Source: Acidobacteriota bacterium
Lineage (GTDB): Bacteria; Actinomycetota; Actinomycetes; Actinomycetales; Micrococcaceae
Length of the DNA: 14,748 nt
NCBI GenBank assembly: GCA_019352125.1
Contig: JABBNV010000046.1
Coordinates: 1-14,748 of the forward strand
Reading direction: 5' to 3'
Shown here: one piece after another, positions 1-5,544 of the stretch
How positions within the stretch are numbered: position 1 is the first letter of the stretch
How the letters are laid out: each line of letters begins with the position of its first letter
Position numbers and translations under genes: made by a program
The notes under the pieces: model-generated
The model's database searches: none
The model's input: the letters and a program-made list of their open reading frames with translations, nothing else
What the model was told of the DNA's origin: nothing

Positions 1-575
1 CCGCCGTCGGGGACGAATTGCTGGCTGGCGTAGGCGATCCCCGTGCTCTGGGCTGGATGGGCCGCGTGCTGGCCCGCACCCCCACCGATGACGTCACTGT
101 AGAGGGATACAACCTAGCGTGCCCACAAGAAGGCACTGAGGCGCTGGCTGCCCGTTGGCAGGAAGAGTCAGAACGTCGTTTCGCCGAAGGTTATGAGAAC
201 CGCCTGGTGGTGGGGCTGTCCGGAAGGGATTTGGAGTATGGCCTGTCCACCGCCCGCAGCAGGCTTAACCTTGCAAACATTTTGGACGGCGCGGCTCAGC
301 GGAGCATCCCAGTATTCGTTGTAGGGCCGCCGCCCACGCTGGATCCCGCTGTCAACAAGCGTCTCGCGGAACTCAACACCGCGTTCGCAGATGTCACCAC
401 CCGGCGCAAGCACCTGTATGTAGACACGTTCTCACCGCTACTCAACCATGAGCAGTGGCGTACGGATCTGGCCGCCAACGCTGGCTCCCCCGGGCAGGCG
501 GGCTATGGCCTCATGGCGTGGCTGGTGTTGCACCGCGGCTGGTACCGCTGGCTGAACATCCCCGAGGCCGTCTAG
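1..575 (+). CDS. SGNH/GDSL-fold hydrolase-like protein, 5'-truncated by the window
   Basis: The frame is open from the left edge (first full codon at base 3), so the true start lies outside the window; the ATG-like codon at base 18 is not the start. The first visible residues read AVGDELLAGVGDPRALGWMGRV, matching block I of the SGNH/GDSL esterase family, where GDSL carries the nucleophile serine. Here the serine position is Glu (GDEL). The segment where block III (GxND) is expected reads VVGLSGRDLEYG, without Asn-Asp. The C-terminal block V, normally DxxHP followed by a Gly-Tyr and a Met-Ala, reads AGSPGQAGYGLMAW with no DxxH. The fold is well supported, but esterase or lipase activity is doubtful. 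No signal peptide can be judged because the N-terminus is missing. No partner gene is obvious: the next gene is the unrelated bL37, 98 bases on. Confidence 0.75.
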   Translation, partial: AVGDELLAGVGDPRALGWMGRVLARTPTDDVTVEGYNLACPQEGTEALAARWQEESERRFAEGYENRLVVGLSGRDLEYGLSTARSRLNLANILDGAAQRSIPVFVVGPPPTLDPAVNKRLAELNTAFADVTTRRKHLYVDTFSPLLNHEQWRTDLAANAGSPGQAGYGLMAWLVLHRGWYRWLNIPEAV

Positions 576-673
576 GCAAGTCCGTTATAGACCCTCGGTT
601 AGGTGAGCCAGCGGTGCTTATGGGACACTAGAGGGCAGATCTTTTCAGATCGTTTCGAAGATTGGAGGCAGCT

Positions 674-745
674 ATGTCCAAGCGCGCACGCAAGCGTCGT
701 GACCGGAAGGGCGGCGCTAACCACGGTAAGCGTCCCAACACCTGA
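674..745 (+). CDS. Ribosomal protein bL37-like peptide (23 aa)
   Basis: A 23-codon frame begins MSKRARKRRDRKGG and ends in NHGKRPNT. It is almost entirely Arg, Lys, Gly and Asn, with a conserved-looking ANHGKRPN tail. This resembles bL37, the small extra large-subunit protein of mycobacterial and other actinobacterial ribosomes, where it sits in the rRNA core. A good Shine-Dalgarno (GGAGG, 664-668) lies 5 bases before the ATG, and the gene ends at a strong intrinsic terminator about 20 bases downstream, so it is probably a single-gene transcript. Length and composition agree with the family as recalled. It is easily missed by gene finders because of its size. Identity rests on recalled family sequence rather than a search. 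Confidence 0.85.
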   Translation: MSKRARKRRDRKGGANHGKRPNT

Positions 746-766
746 GTCTTGAGCTATACAGCTGTA

Positions 767-806
767 GAAACCCCCTGAACCACATGGTTCAGGGGGTTTC
801 TCTTTT
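767..806 (+). terminator. Rho-independent terminator after the bL37 gene
   Basis: A perfect 15-bp inverted repeat, GAAACCCCCTGAACC (767-781) and its complement (786-800), closes a 4-base ACAT loop and is followed by TCTTTTC. The long GC-rich stem and T-rich tail fit an intrinsic terminator for the bL37 transcript. The reverse orientation has only a short A/T tract on the other side (TTTC pairing with GAAA is part of the stem), so termination is best supported on the plus strand. Confidence 0.93.
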
Positions 807-837
807 CCCGGGACAGACAATTCAACGTCAGCGCTGA

Positions 838-863
838 TTAAAAATTACTCTAGTGACTTTTAA
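838..863 (+). promoter_or_regulatory. Inverted repeat, probable operator of the downstream regulator operon
   Basis: Two 12-base arms, TTAAAAATTACT (838-849) and AGTGACTTTTAA (852-863), are complementary at 10 of 12 positions around a CT centre. It is strikingly AT-rich for this DNA and ends 15 bases before the regulator's ATG. A possible -35 (TTCAAC, 821-826) and a weak -10 (TACTCT, 846-851) would place the repeat across the core promoter. Autorepression or autoactivation by the adjacent winged-helix protein is an inference from position and symmetry. Confidence 0.6.
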
Positions 864-878
864 CGCTAAGCTGGCCCT

Positions 879-1607
879 ATGGCCCACAACGGTGTTCTTG
901 CTTCCAAACGCAAAGCCTCGCTGGTCGAGGTACTGCTTTCTCATCCCCACGGCCGCACCACCACTGAGCTGGCTGAGGCTACCGGCCTCACGGCAAGCAC
1001 TGTCAGGTTTCATCTGAACGCGCTGGAGTCCGCCGCTCTGGTCGTACGGGAAGTCCTTGAACCCGTGGGGCGCGGCAGGCCGGAGCTTCGCTTTCACGCG
1101 CGCATGCCAGCGCCACAGAATGGTTTCGCGTTCTTGGCCGAGATCCTCACGGAAGCCGTGGCCTTCCCCACCGGAACTTCTCCGGCACAACGGGCCGAAA
1201 CGGCGGGCAACCGCTGGATCCGCAATCGCCAAGACCACCAATGGCCACAGGCGGCAAAACCGGCCGCAGGTGAGCTGGCCCACGCCGCAGAGGAACTGTT
1301 TGCCGAATTAGGCTTTGCACCCCACCTTGAGGACGACGGCGCTCTGCCGGGCACGCCGGTTCGGGTCCGGTTGGCGCAATGCCCCTTCGCCGAGCTGGCA
1401 AAGAGCACACCCCAGGTGGTGTGCTCTGCCCATTTAGGCATCCTGCGGGGCTTCATAGCTGAGGCTGGCGAGCAAGATGACGATTACTTCGCCACCATGG
1501 TTCCTTGGGAGAGCCCAGCCGGCTGTTTGGCAACCATTGGACCACGCCAAGCCTCCCTGGCAATCCAGTCAGGCGGAGCCACGCCAACACGGAAGACCCT
1601 CCATTGA
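879..1607 (+). CDS. Winged-helix transcriptional regulator with C-terminal Cys-rich sensor domain
   Basis: The 242-residue protein opens with an ArsR/SufR-like winged helix: residues 11-60 include TTTELAEATGLTASTVRFHL as helix-turn-helix, and EPVGRGRPELRF (61-72) as the wing. The C-terminal half holds a CPFAELA stretch (Cys168), VCSAHLGILRG (Cys182, His185) and GCLATI (Cys216). Such a CPF-x10-VC pattern is familiar from actinobacterial winged-helix regulators with a V4R-like or SufR-like C-terminal domain, where cysteines bind a metal, Fe-S cluster or other cofactor. The ligand here is unknown. The ATG at 879 has no clear Shine-Dalgarno but lies right after a probable promoter/operator. The stop TGA overlaps the TTG start of the membrane protein, and the third gene is a globin, suggesting control by NO, oxygen or redox state. 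SufR is an alternative name, but the cysteine spacing differs from what I recall for SufR and no suf genes are visible. Confidence 0.82.
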   Translation: MAHNGVLASKRKASLVEVLLSHPHGRTTTELAEATGLTASTVRFHLNALESAALVVREVLEPVGRGRPELRFHARMPAPQNGFAFLAEILTEAVAFPTGTSPAQRAETAGNRWIRNRQDHQWPQAAKPAAGELAHAAEELFAELGFAPHLEDDGALPGTPVRVRLAQCPFAELAKSTPQVVCSAHLGILRGFIAEAGEQDDDYFATMVPWESPAGCLATIGPRQASLAIQSGGATPTRKTLH

Positions 1608-2068
1608 TAGCGCTGCTCATTTTGATAGCCGTACCATTTTGCTGGCTTGGCATGGTGCTTGCAATTTCCTTTTTGGAAACGCCTCTGAAATTCCGAGCCC
1701 CTGGTGTGAGTACCGCGCTCGGAGTGGCCATTGGGAGGATCGTTTTCAAAGCCCTCAATAGTGTGGAGGGAATCTTTGCTGTGGCGGTTTTGGTGGCGCT
1801 GCTCCTTGCCCCGCATCCACAACCGATCCTTGGCGCAGGTGCACTGGTTGCCGCCGCAGCCCTGTTGGCACTGCAAGTATTTCTATGGCGCCCGCTCATG
1901 GCCAAGCGCACCCGGGGACTCGCTGAGGCCGCCGCAACTGACACCCGCCAGAGGGCGGACGCATCCACCTCTACCGCACCGCACCTGCTGTATATCGGCA
2001 GCGAATTACTGAAAGTTGTGGCGCTCCTCGTTGCAGGCGTTGCCACCGTGATGGGAGTTCTCTCATGA
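1604..2068 (+). CDS. Four-helix integral membrane protein of unknown function
   Basis: I place the start at TTG 1604, whose TTGA overlaps the upstream regulator's stop codon; a GGAAGA Shine-Dalgarno (1591-1596) lies 7 bases before. An in-frame ATG at 1505 lies deep inside the regulator and would add a non-hydrophobic, unlikely leader. The 154-residue product has four hydrophobic segments (about 3-22, 52-69, 76-95, 129-152) and a charged cytoplasmic-looking loop (100-126). Conserved-looking elements are FLETPLKFRAPG (23-34), the charged residues in IGRIVFKALN (43-52) and HLLYIGSELLK (127-137). The layout recalls DUF4149/TMEM205-like proteins, but I do not recognise the family with certainty. 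It is translationally coupled to the regulator before it and the globin after it (ATGA overlap), so it probably works in the same response, perhaps as a haem, gas or redox-linked membrane component; that role is inference. Confidence 0.82.
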   Translation: MIALLILIAVPFCWLGMVLAISFLETPLKFRAPGVSTALGVAIGRIVFKALNSVEGIFAVAVLVALLLAPHPQPILGAGALVAAAALLALQVFLWRPLMAKRTRGLAEAAATDTRQRADASTSTAPHLLYIGSELLKVVALLVAGVATVMGVLS

Positions 2069-2514
2069 GCACCGATTTGCCAGCTATTTCGGCCCAGCCG
2101 CGTGGCCTAGACCTGAAGTCCAGAGCGGACGTGGTGCTGCTCGTGGAGACCTTTTACCGCCATGCCTTCGCGGACCCGCTGCTGGGAAGGATCTTCACCG
2201 AAGTGGCCCAGATGGATTTAGCAAAGCACCTGCCCATCATGGCTGACTTCTGGGAAACCGTACTGTTCCGAGCCGGGAAGTACAGCCGAAACGCACTGGC
2301 TGTTCATTTTGCCTTGAACGCCAAGGAACCACTCACCGACGCACATTTTGAGCGCTGGTTGCAGCTATGGTGTGCCACGGTAGACCAGCAATTCCATGGC
2401 CCCAAGGCAGAGCTGGCCAAAATTCAGGCAACACGAATTGCTGGCTCCATCCACCGGAGGGTGCAGGGTCAATCAGCTAGCGAATTCGTCACGATTGAGC
2501 GTCGGCCGGTTTGA
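2065..2514 (+). CDS. Group III truncated haemoglobin
   Basis: This 149-residue protein matches the group III (P-type) truncated globins exemplified by Campylobacter jejuni Ctb. By position I assign Tyr31 (B10, in ETFYRHA), His55 (E7, in KHLPIM), Trp63 (E15, in DFWETV), proximal haem ligand His81 (F8, in AVHFAL) and Trp98 (G8, in ERWLQLW). All key haem-pocket residues of the group are therefore present. Such proteins bind O2 and NO in the cytoplasm and are linked to nitrosative or microaerobic stress; exact activity cannot be read from sequence. A 15-20-residue extension precedes the first helix. The ATG overlaps the stop of the membrane protein (ATGA), so the three genes form one coupled operon. 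Its 3' end overlaps the convergent rsrA gene by 26 bases. Confidence 0.92.
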   Translation: MSTDLPAISAQPRGLDLKSRADVVLLVETFYRHAFADPLLGRIFTEVAQMDLAKHLPIMADFWETVLFRAGKYSRNALAVHFALNAKEPLTDAHFERWLQLWCATVDQQFHGPKAELAKIQATRIAGSIHRRVQGQSASEFVTIERRPV

Positions 2515-2755
2515 GCTGATGGATCCGGCTCAGGATTGAAGATTTCAGGTTTTCCGGGGCAACTTCGCTGCATGAACGCTTGACGACACTACGGATCACG
2601 CACTCCAGATCATGCTGCTGCGCGCACTCTGGGCAGCTTGCCAAGTGTGCCTTGATCTCGCCGAAATCCTCTGTGGACAGCGCGCCGTCCAAGTATTCGT
2701 AGATTCGTTCAATCCGCGAATCGGAACAATTGCCGAGTTTTTCGCAGTCGCTCAT
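2489..2755 (-). CDS. rsrA: Zinc-binding anti-sigma factor RsrA (mycothiol system)
   Basis: An 88-residue zinc anti-sigma (ZAS) protein. The signature HLASCPEC gives His37, Cys41 and Cys44; Cys4, Cys10 and Cys62 correspond to the other redox-active or zinc-linked cysteines of Streptomyces RsrA, although only one cysteine remains where RsrA has the Cys61-Cys62 pair (here Ser61-Cys62). Length and spacing match RsrA/RshA. In the known system the reduced zinc protein holds SigR inactive in the cytoplasm, and disulfide stress forms a disulfide, expels zinc and frees the sigma factor. The ATG overlaps the sigR stop (ATGA), so the two are translationally coupled, which keeps anti-sigma and sigma near stoichiometry. 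Its 3' end overlaps the globin gene tail to tail. Confidence 0.93.
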   Translation of the reverse strand: MSDCEKLGNCSDSRIERIYEYLDGALSTEDFGEIKAHLASCPECAQQHDLECVIRSVVKRSCSEVAPENLKSSILSRIHQLKPADAQS

Positions 2756-3477
2756 TTTCCGTTCTCCTGATCAATTCCTGTGGTGGTATCCGACGTCTTG
2801 GCGCCGCGAACCCCGCGGTCCACAGCGTAGTCAGCCAGCATGTCGCGGAGCATCTTGCGCCCGCGGTGCAGCCTGGACATCACCGTGCCAATGGGGGTGT
2901 TCATAATGTCTGATATTTCCTTGTACGCAAAGCCCTCAACGTCAGCAAAGTACACAGCCAACCGGAACTCCTCCGGAATGGCCTGCAGCGCCCGCTTCAC
3001 GTCAGAATCCGGCAGGTGGTCCAGCGCTTCGGCCTCCGCGGACCGCAGCCCGGAGGACGTGTGCGATTCAGCCCGAGCCAGTTGCCAGTCCTCAATCTGG
3101 TCCGAATGGGTAGCCAATGGCTCACGCTGGCGCTTGCGGTACAAGTTGATATAAGTATTGGTCAGAATCCGGTAGAGCCACGCCTTGAGGTTGGTCCCCG
3201 GCTTGTACTGATGGAATGCGCTGAAGGCCTTGGTGTAGGCCTCCTGTACCAAGTCCTCAGCATCTGAGGGGTTCCGCGCCATCCGCAACGCAGCGGAATA
3301 CAACTGATCGACATACACCATCGCATCCCGTTCGAAGCGAATCCGTCGGTCGTCAGGCGTTTCGGTGGCTGGATCCACCACAATTTCGGCATGCTCGGTA
3401 CTAGTCATCGGGATCAAGTCTACTGTGGTCTCCAACGCGGGCATGGTTACCTCCCGCTGCAGTTCCAGCGTGCTCAT
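2752..3477 (-). CDS. sigR: ECF sigma factor SigR/SigH, thiol-oxidative stress
   Basis: A 241-residue ECF sigma factor. Region 2 covers about 47-118 with RFERDAMVYVDQLYSAALRM, DAEDLVQEAY (72-81) and GTNLKAWLYRILTNTYIN (94-111), all hallmarks of the SigR/SigH clade. Region 4 covers about 158-215, with the recognition helix around EISDIMNTPIGTVMSRLHRG. It directs RNA polymerase to genes for thiol homeostasis, thioredoxin and protein quality control. A SigR-type promoter lies 83 bases upstream, implying positive autoregulation. The start is ambiguous: ATG 3477 has GGAAAGG upstream, but an in-frame ATG at 3444 (residue 12) has a better Shine-Dalgarno, GGGAGG, 5 bases before it. The 46-residue leader before the core is poorly conserved in type and recalls the N-terminally extended, unstable SigR' isoform of Streptomyces. 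Confidence 0.94.
   Translation of the reverse strand: MSTLELQREVTMPALETTVDLIPMTSTEHAEIVVDPATETPDDRRIRFERDAMVYVDQLYSAALRMARNPSDAEDLVQEAYTKAFSAFHQYKPGTNLKAWLYRILTNTYINLYRKRQREPLATHSDQIEDWQLARAESHTSSGLRSAEAEALDHLPDSDVKRALQAIPEEFRLAVYFADVEGFAYKEISDIMNTPIGTVMSRLHRGRKMLRDMLADYAVDRGVRGAKTSDTTTGIDQENGK
3450..3455 (-). promoter_or_regulatory. Internal Shine-Dalgarno in sigR (second start)
   Basis: On the minus strand GGGAGG sits 5 bases before the in-frame ATG at 3444, inside the sigR reading frame begun at 3477. It is a stronger site than the one for the first ATG and suggests a shorter 230-residue SigR, either as the main product or as a second isoform. Confidence 0.55.
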
Positions 3478-3559
3478 CCGTTGCCTTTCCGTCGACTATT
3501 GCGTGGACACACCCTCGAGGTTATTTGCCGCTCAGGATTCCTTCACATGTGCCTGCTAT

Positions 3560-3585
3560 AACCAGTCCGCTTGGGCAAATATTCC
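3560..3585 (-). promoter_or_regulatory. SigR-dependent promoter of sigR-rsrA
   Basis: Reading the minus strand, GGAAT (3585-3581) is followed by exactly 18 bases and then GTT (3562-3560), in the wider context gcGGAATa and gGTTat. This is the known SigR/SigH consensus (GGAAT, 18-19 bases, GTT). Transcription would start near 3552, giving a leader of roughly 75 bases before ATG 3477. Its place directly upstream of sigR fits the autoregulated promoter known in Streptomyces and mycobacteria. Confidence 0.88.
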
Positions 3586-3646
3586 GCAATAGTGACAGAC
3601 TAGGCAGTACGAAGCACCAGTTGCCTATCATCTCCAGGAGGACTGA

Positions 3647-4162
3647 ATGTCTGTAGTTCGCTCACTTGCCCGCCCGTTACTCGGGTCATCCTTCGTCGTT
3701 GCCGGACTGGATCGCCTTCGCCACGCGGACGAGACAGCTCAGCAGCTCTCCCCTCTGCTTGGCAAGGCTGCACAGGCATTGCCCTTCCAAGCTGACGAGA
3801 AACTACTGGCTCGTGTGGTTGGCGGCGCGCAGCTGGGTGCAGGCGTTCTGCTGACGCTTGGCAAGTTGTCGCGTTTGTCAGCTCTAGTACTAACCATGAC
3901 GTCCACGCTCAGCGCAGTCGTTGAATACCGCAGCGCGGATGCCTCCACCACGGAAGGGCGCTCACACCGCCGCAGCCAATTGCTCAAGAACATTTCGCTG
4001 ACCGGCGGAGTACTGTTGGCTGCCGTGGATACCAATGGGCGCCCGGGCGTGGCATGGCGTGCAGAGCACTTGGCATCTGCTGGCAAGAAGGTTAGCCAAC
4101 GGCAACTCAAGCAGGCTGACAAAGCCGTGCGTCGAGCGGCTCACAACGTCACCGGCTCCTAA
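3647..4162 (+). CDS. DoxX family membrane protein
   Basis: A 171-residue protein beginning RSLARPLLGSSFVVAGLDRLRH, the typical DoxX opening: a first helix ending in a G-x-D/x-K/R turn. Hydrophobic segments lie at about 8-22, 55-71, 74-92 and 113-127, with a charged Arg/Ser/His loop at 94-110 and a Lys/Arg-rich cytoplasmic-looking tail. The ATG has an excellent Shine-Dalgarno (AGGAGG, 3636-3641). DoxX proteins are small membrane proteins, in some actinobacteria linked to redox or thiol homeostasis together with a superoxide dismutase and a thiosulfate-handling protein; the role here is not shown. It is divergent from sigR across a 169-base gap and ends 5 bases before aroA, so it may lead the aroA-rsgA-hisN transcript. 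Confidence 0.87.
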   Translation: MSVVRSLARPLLGSSFVVAGLDRLRHADETAQQLSPLLGKAAQALPFQADEKLLARVVGGAQLGAGVLLTLGKLSRLSALVLTMTSTLSAVVEYRSADASTTEGRSHRRSQLLKNISLTGGVLLAAVDTNGRPGVAWRAEHLASAGKKVSQRQLKQADKAVRRAAHNVTGS

Positions 4163-4167
4163 TAGCT

Positions 4168-5544
4168 TTGAGCTCCTTGGCCAGCACCACCACCGCACAT
4201 CAACAACTCGTGGCCAGTGAACCGTGGCCTGCGCCGTATGCACAGGGCCCCATCAACGCAACGGTGACCGTGCCAGGTTCCAAGTCACTGACCAATCGAT
4301 ATTTGGTGCTGGCTGCCCTGGCTGACGGGCCGTGCACGTTGGGCGCTGTACCACCTTCGCGGGATTCGGCTCTGATGATTGAAGCCCTGCGTGCGCTAGG
4401 CGCTCAGATCTCCCAGCAACCCTCCACAGTGGGGTACGGCTGGGATCTGAAAATTACCCCAATCCCTGCCGGTCATGAGCTGGGCCAGGGTACGGCCGTG
4501 GACTGTGGTCTGGCGGGAACCGTGATGCGTTTTGTCCCCGCCGTAGCAGCTCTCTGCAGTGGGGTCAGCACCTTTGATGGGGATCCGCACGCCAGGCTGC
4601 GGCCTATGGGTCCTGTGCTGTCCGCATTGCGGGAGCTGGGTGTGGAGTTGCAGCCTGTGGAGGAATCTGCAGGGGAAGTGACAGCGTTGCCCTTCAGACT
4701 GGTGGGCACCGGGCATGTTGCCGGCGGTACCGTCACCGTCGATGCCAGCAGTTCCTCACAGTTTGTCTCTGCACTGCTGTTGGCTGGCGCGCGCTTTGAC
4801 AACGGACTCCACATTGAACACGTGGGCAAACCGGTTCCCAGTTTGGACCACATTGCCATGACCATCACAGTCCTTCGCTCCCTGGGCGTCCAGGTGGACG
4901 ATTCTGTACCGGACCATTGGTATGTAGCCCCCGGCCCCATCACGGCTTTTGACGTGGTGGTGGAGCAGGATCTCTCCAACGCGGGGCCTTTTCTTGCCGC
5001 CGCAGTGGTGACCAGAGGTACGGTTCGGATTCCGCGCTGGCCCGAGGAAACCACCCAAGTGGGCGGCAAATGGCGTGAGATTCTAACGGCCTTTGGTGCA
5101 GAGGTAACGCTCGACGGCGGGGTGCTCACCGTCCGCGGTACCGGCACCATCAACGGCGTGGAGTTGGCAGACACCTCAGAACTCGCGCCCACGGTGGCTG
5201 CGCTCGCAGCGCTGGCCAACACTCCTTCACGACTGAGCGGCATTGCTCATTTGCGCGGCCATGAAACGGACAGGCTCGCCGCTTTGGTGACGGAGATCAA
5301 CGCCCTCGGTGGCCGCGCCACAGAAACTGCGGATGGCTTAATCATCGAACCTGCGCAGCTACACGGCGGCCTGTTTCACACTTATGCTGACCATCGGATG
5401 GCTACCGCCGGTGCTGTTATTGGGCTGGCAACAGCGGGGGTTGCAGTGGAGGATATTTCCGCGACGTCCAAAACCATGCCCAACTTTGCAGAGCTCTGGA
5501 CAGGCATGTTCATTAATACGACGCAGGCGGAGCGCAGCGAATAG
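4168..5544 (+). CDS. aroA: 3-phosphoshikimate 1-carboxyvinyltransferase (EPSP synthase)
   Basis: This 458-residue enzyme transfers the enolpyruvyl group of PEP to shikimate-3-phosphate, the sixth shikimate-pathway step, in the cytosol. Diagnostic motifs are VPGSKSLTNRY (35-45; Lys39, Ser40 and Arg44 as substrate ligands), CGLAGTVMRF (113-122), RLRPMG (143-148), DASSSSQFVSALL, the Asp of DTSELAPTVAALAALA, GHETDRLAAL and the C-terminal TSKTMPNF. All expected active-site blocks are intact and the length is normal for actinobacteria. The start is TTG 4168, 5 bases after the DoxX stop, with no strong Shine-Dalgarno; GTG 4213 is a possible alternative and would still keep the first domain. The stop TAG abuts the ATG of rsgA. 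Co-location with rsgA and hisN downstream and sigR nearby matches a conserved actinobacterial neighbourhood. Confidence 0.96.
   Translation: MSSLASTTTAHQQLVASEPWPAPYAQGPINATVTVPGSKSLTNRYLVLAALADGPCTLGAVPPSRDSALMIEALRALGAQISQQPSTVGYGWDLKITPIPAGHELGQGTAVDCGLAGTVMRFVPAVAALCSGVSTFDGDPHARLRPMGPVLSALRELGVELQPVEESAGEVTALPFRLVGTGHVAGGTVTVDASSSSQFVSALLLAGARFDNGLHIEHVGKPVPSLDHIAMTITVLRSLGVQVDDSVPDHWYVAPGPITAFDVVVEQDLSNAGPFLAAAVVTRGTVRIPRWPEETTQVGGKWREILTAFGAEVTLDGGVLTVRGTGTINGVELADTSELAPTVAALAALANTPSRLSGIAHLRGHETDRLAALVTEINALGGRATETADGLIIEPAQLHGGLFHTYADHRMATAGAVIGLATAGVAVEDISATSKTMPNFAELWTGMFINTTQAERSE

Noticed and set aside
828..1456. Antisense open frames opposite the winged-helix regulator
   Set aside because: They show no recognisable domains and lie over a coding sequence with clear helix-turn-helix and cysteine motifs on the plus strand.
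879..1607. Naming the regulator SufR
   Set aside because: The winged helix and cysteines are similar, but the cysteine spacing (168, 182, 216) does not fit the SufR pattern I recall and no suf genes are nearby; the SufS-like gene is 6 kb away under a riboswitch.
3557..3562. TATAAC as -10 box of a forward promoter for the DoxX gene
   Set aside because: No -35 element is found at 16-19 bases, and the same bases are better explained as the -10 (GTT) region of the minus-strand SigR promoter.
4473..5243. Long antisense open frame (256 codons) opposite aroA
   Set aside because: It is fully inside a well-supported gene, has a Ser/Thr/Pro-rich sequence with no family features, and is expected by chance in GC-rich coding DNA.
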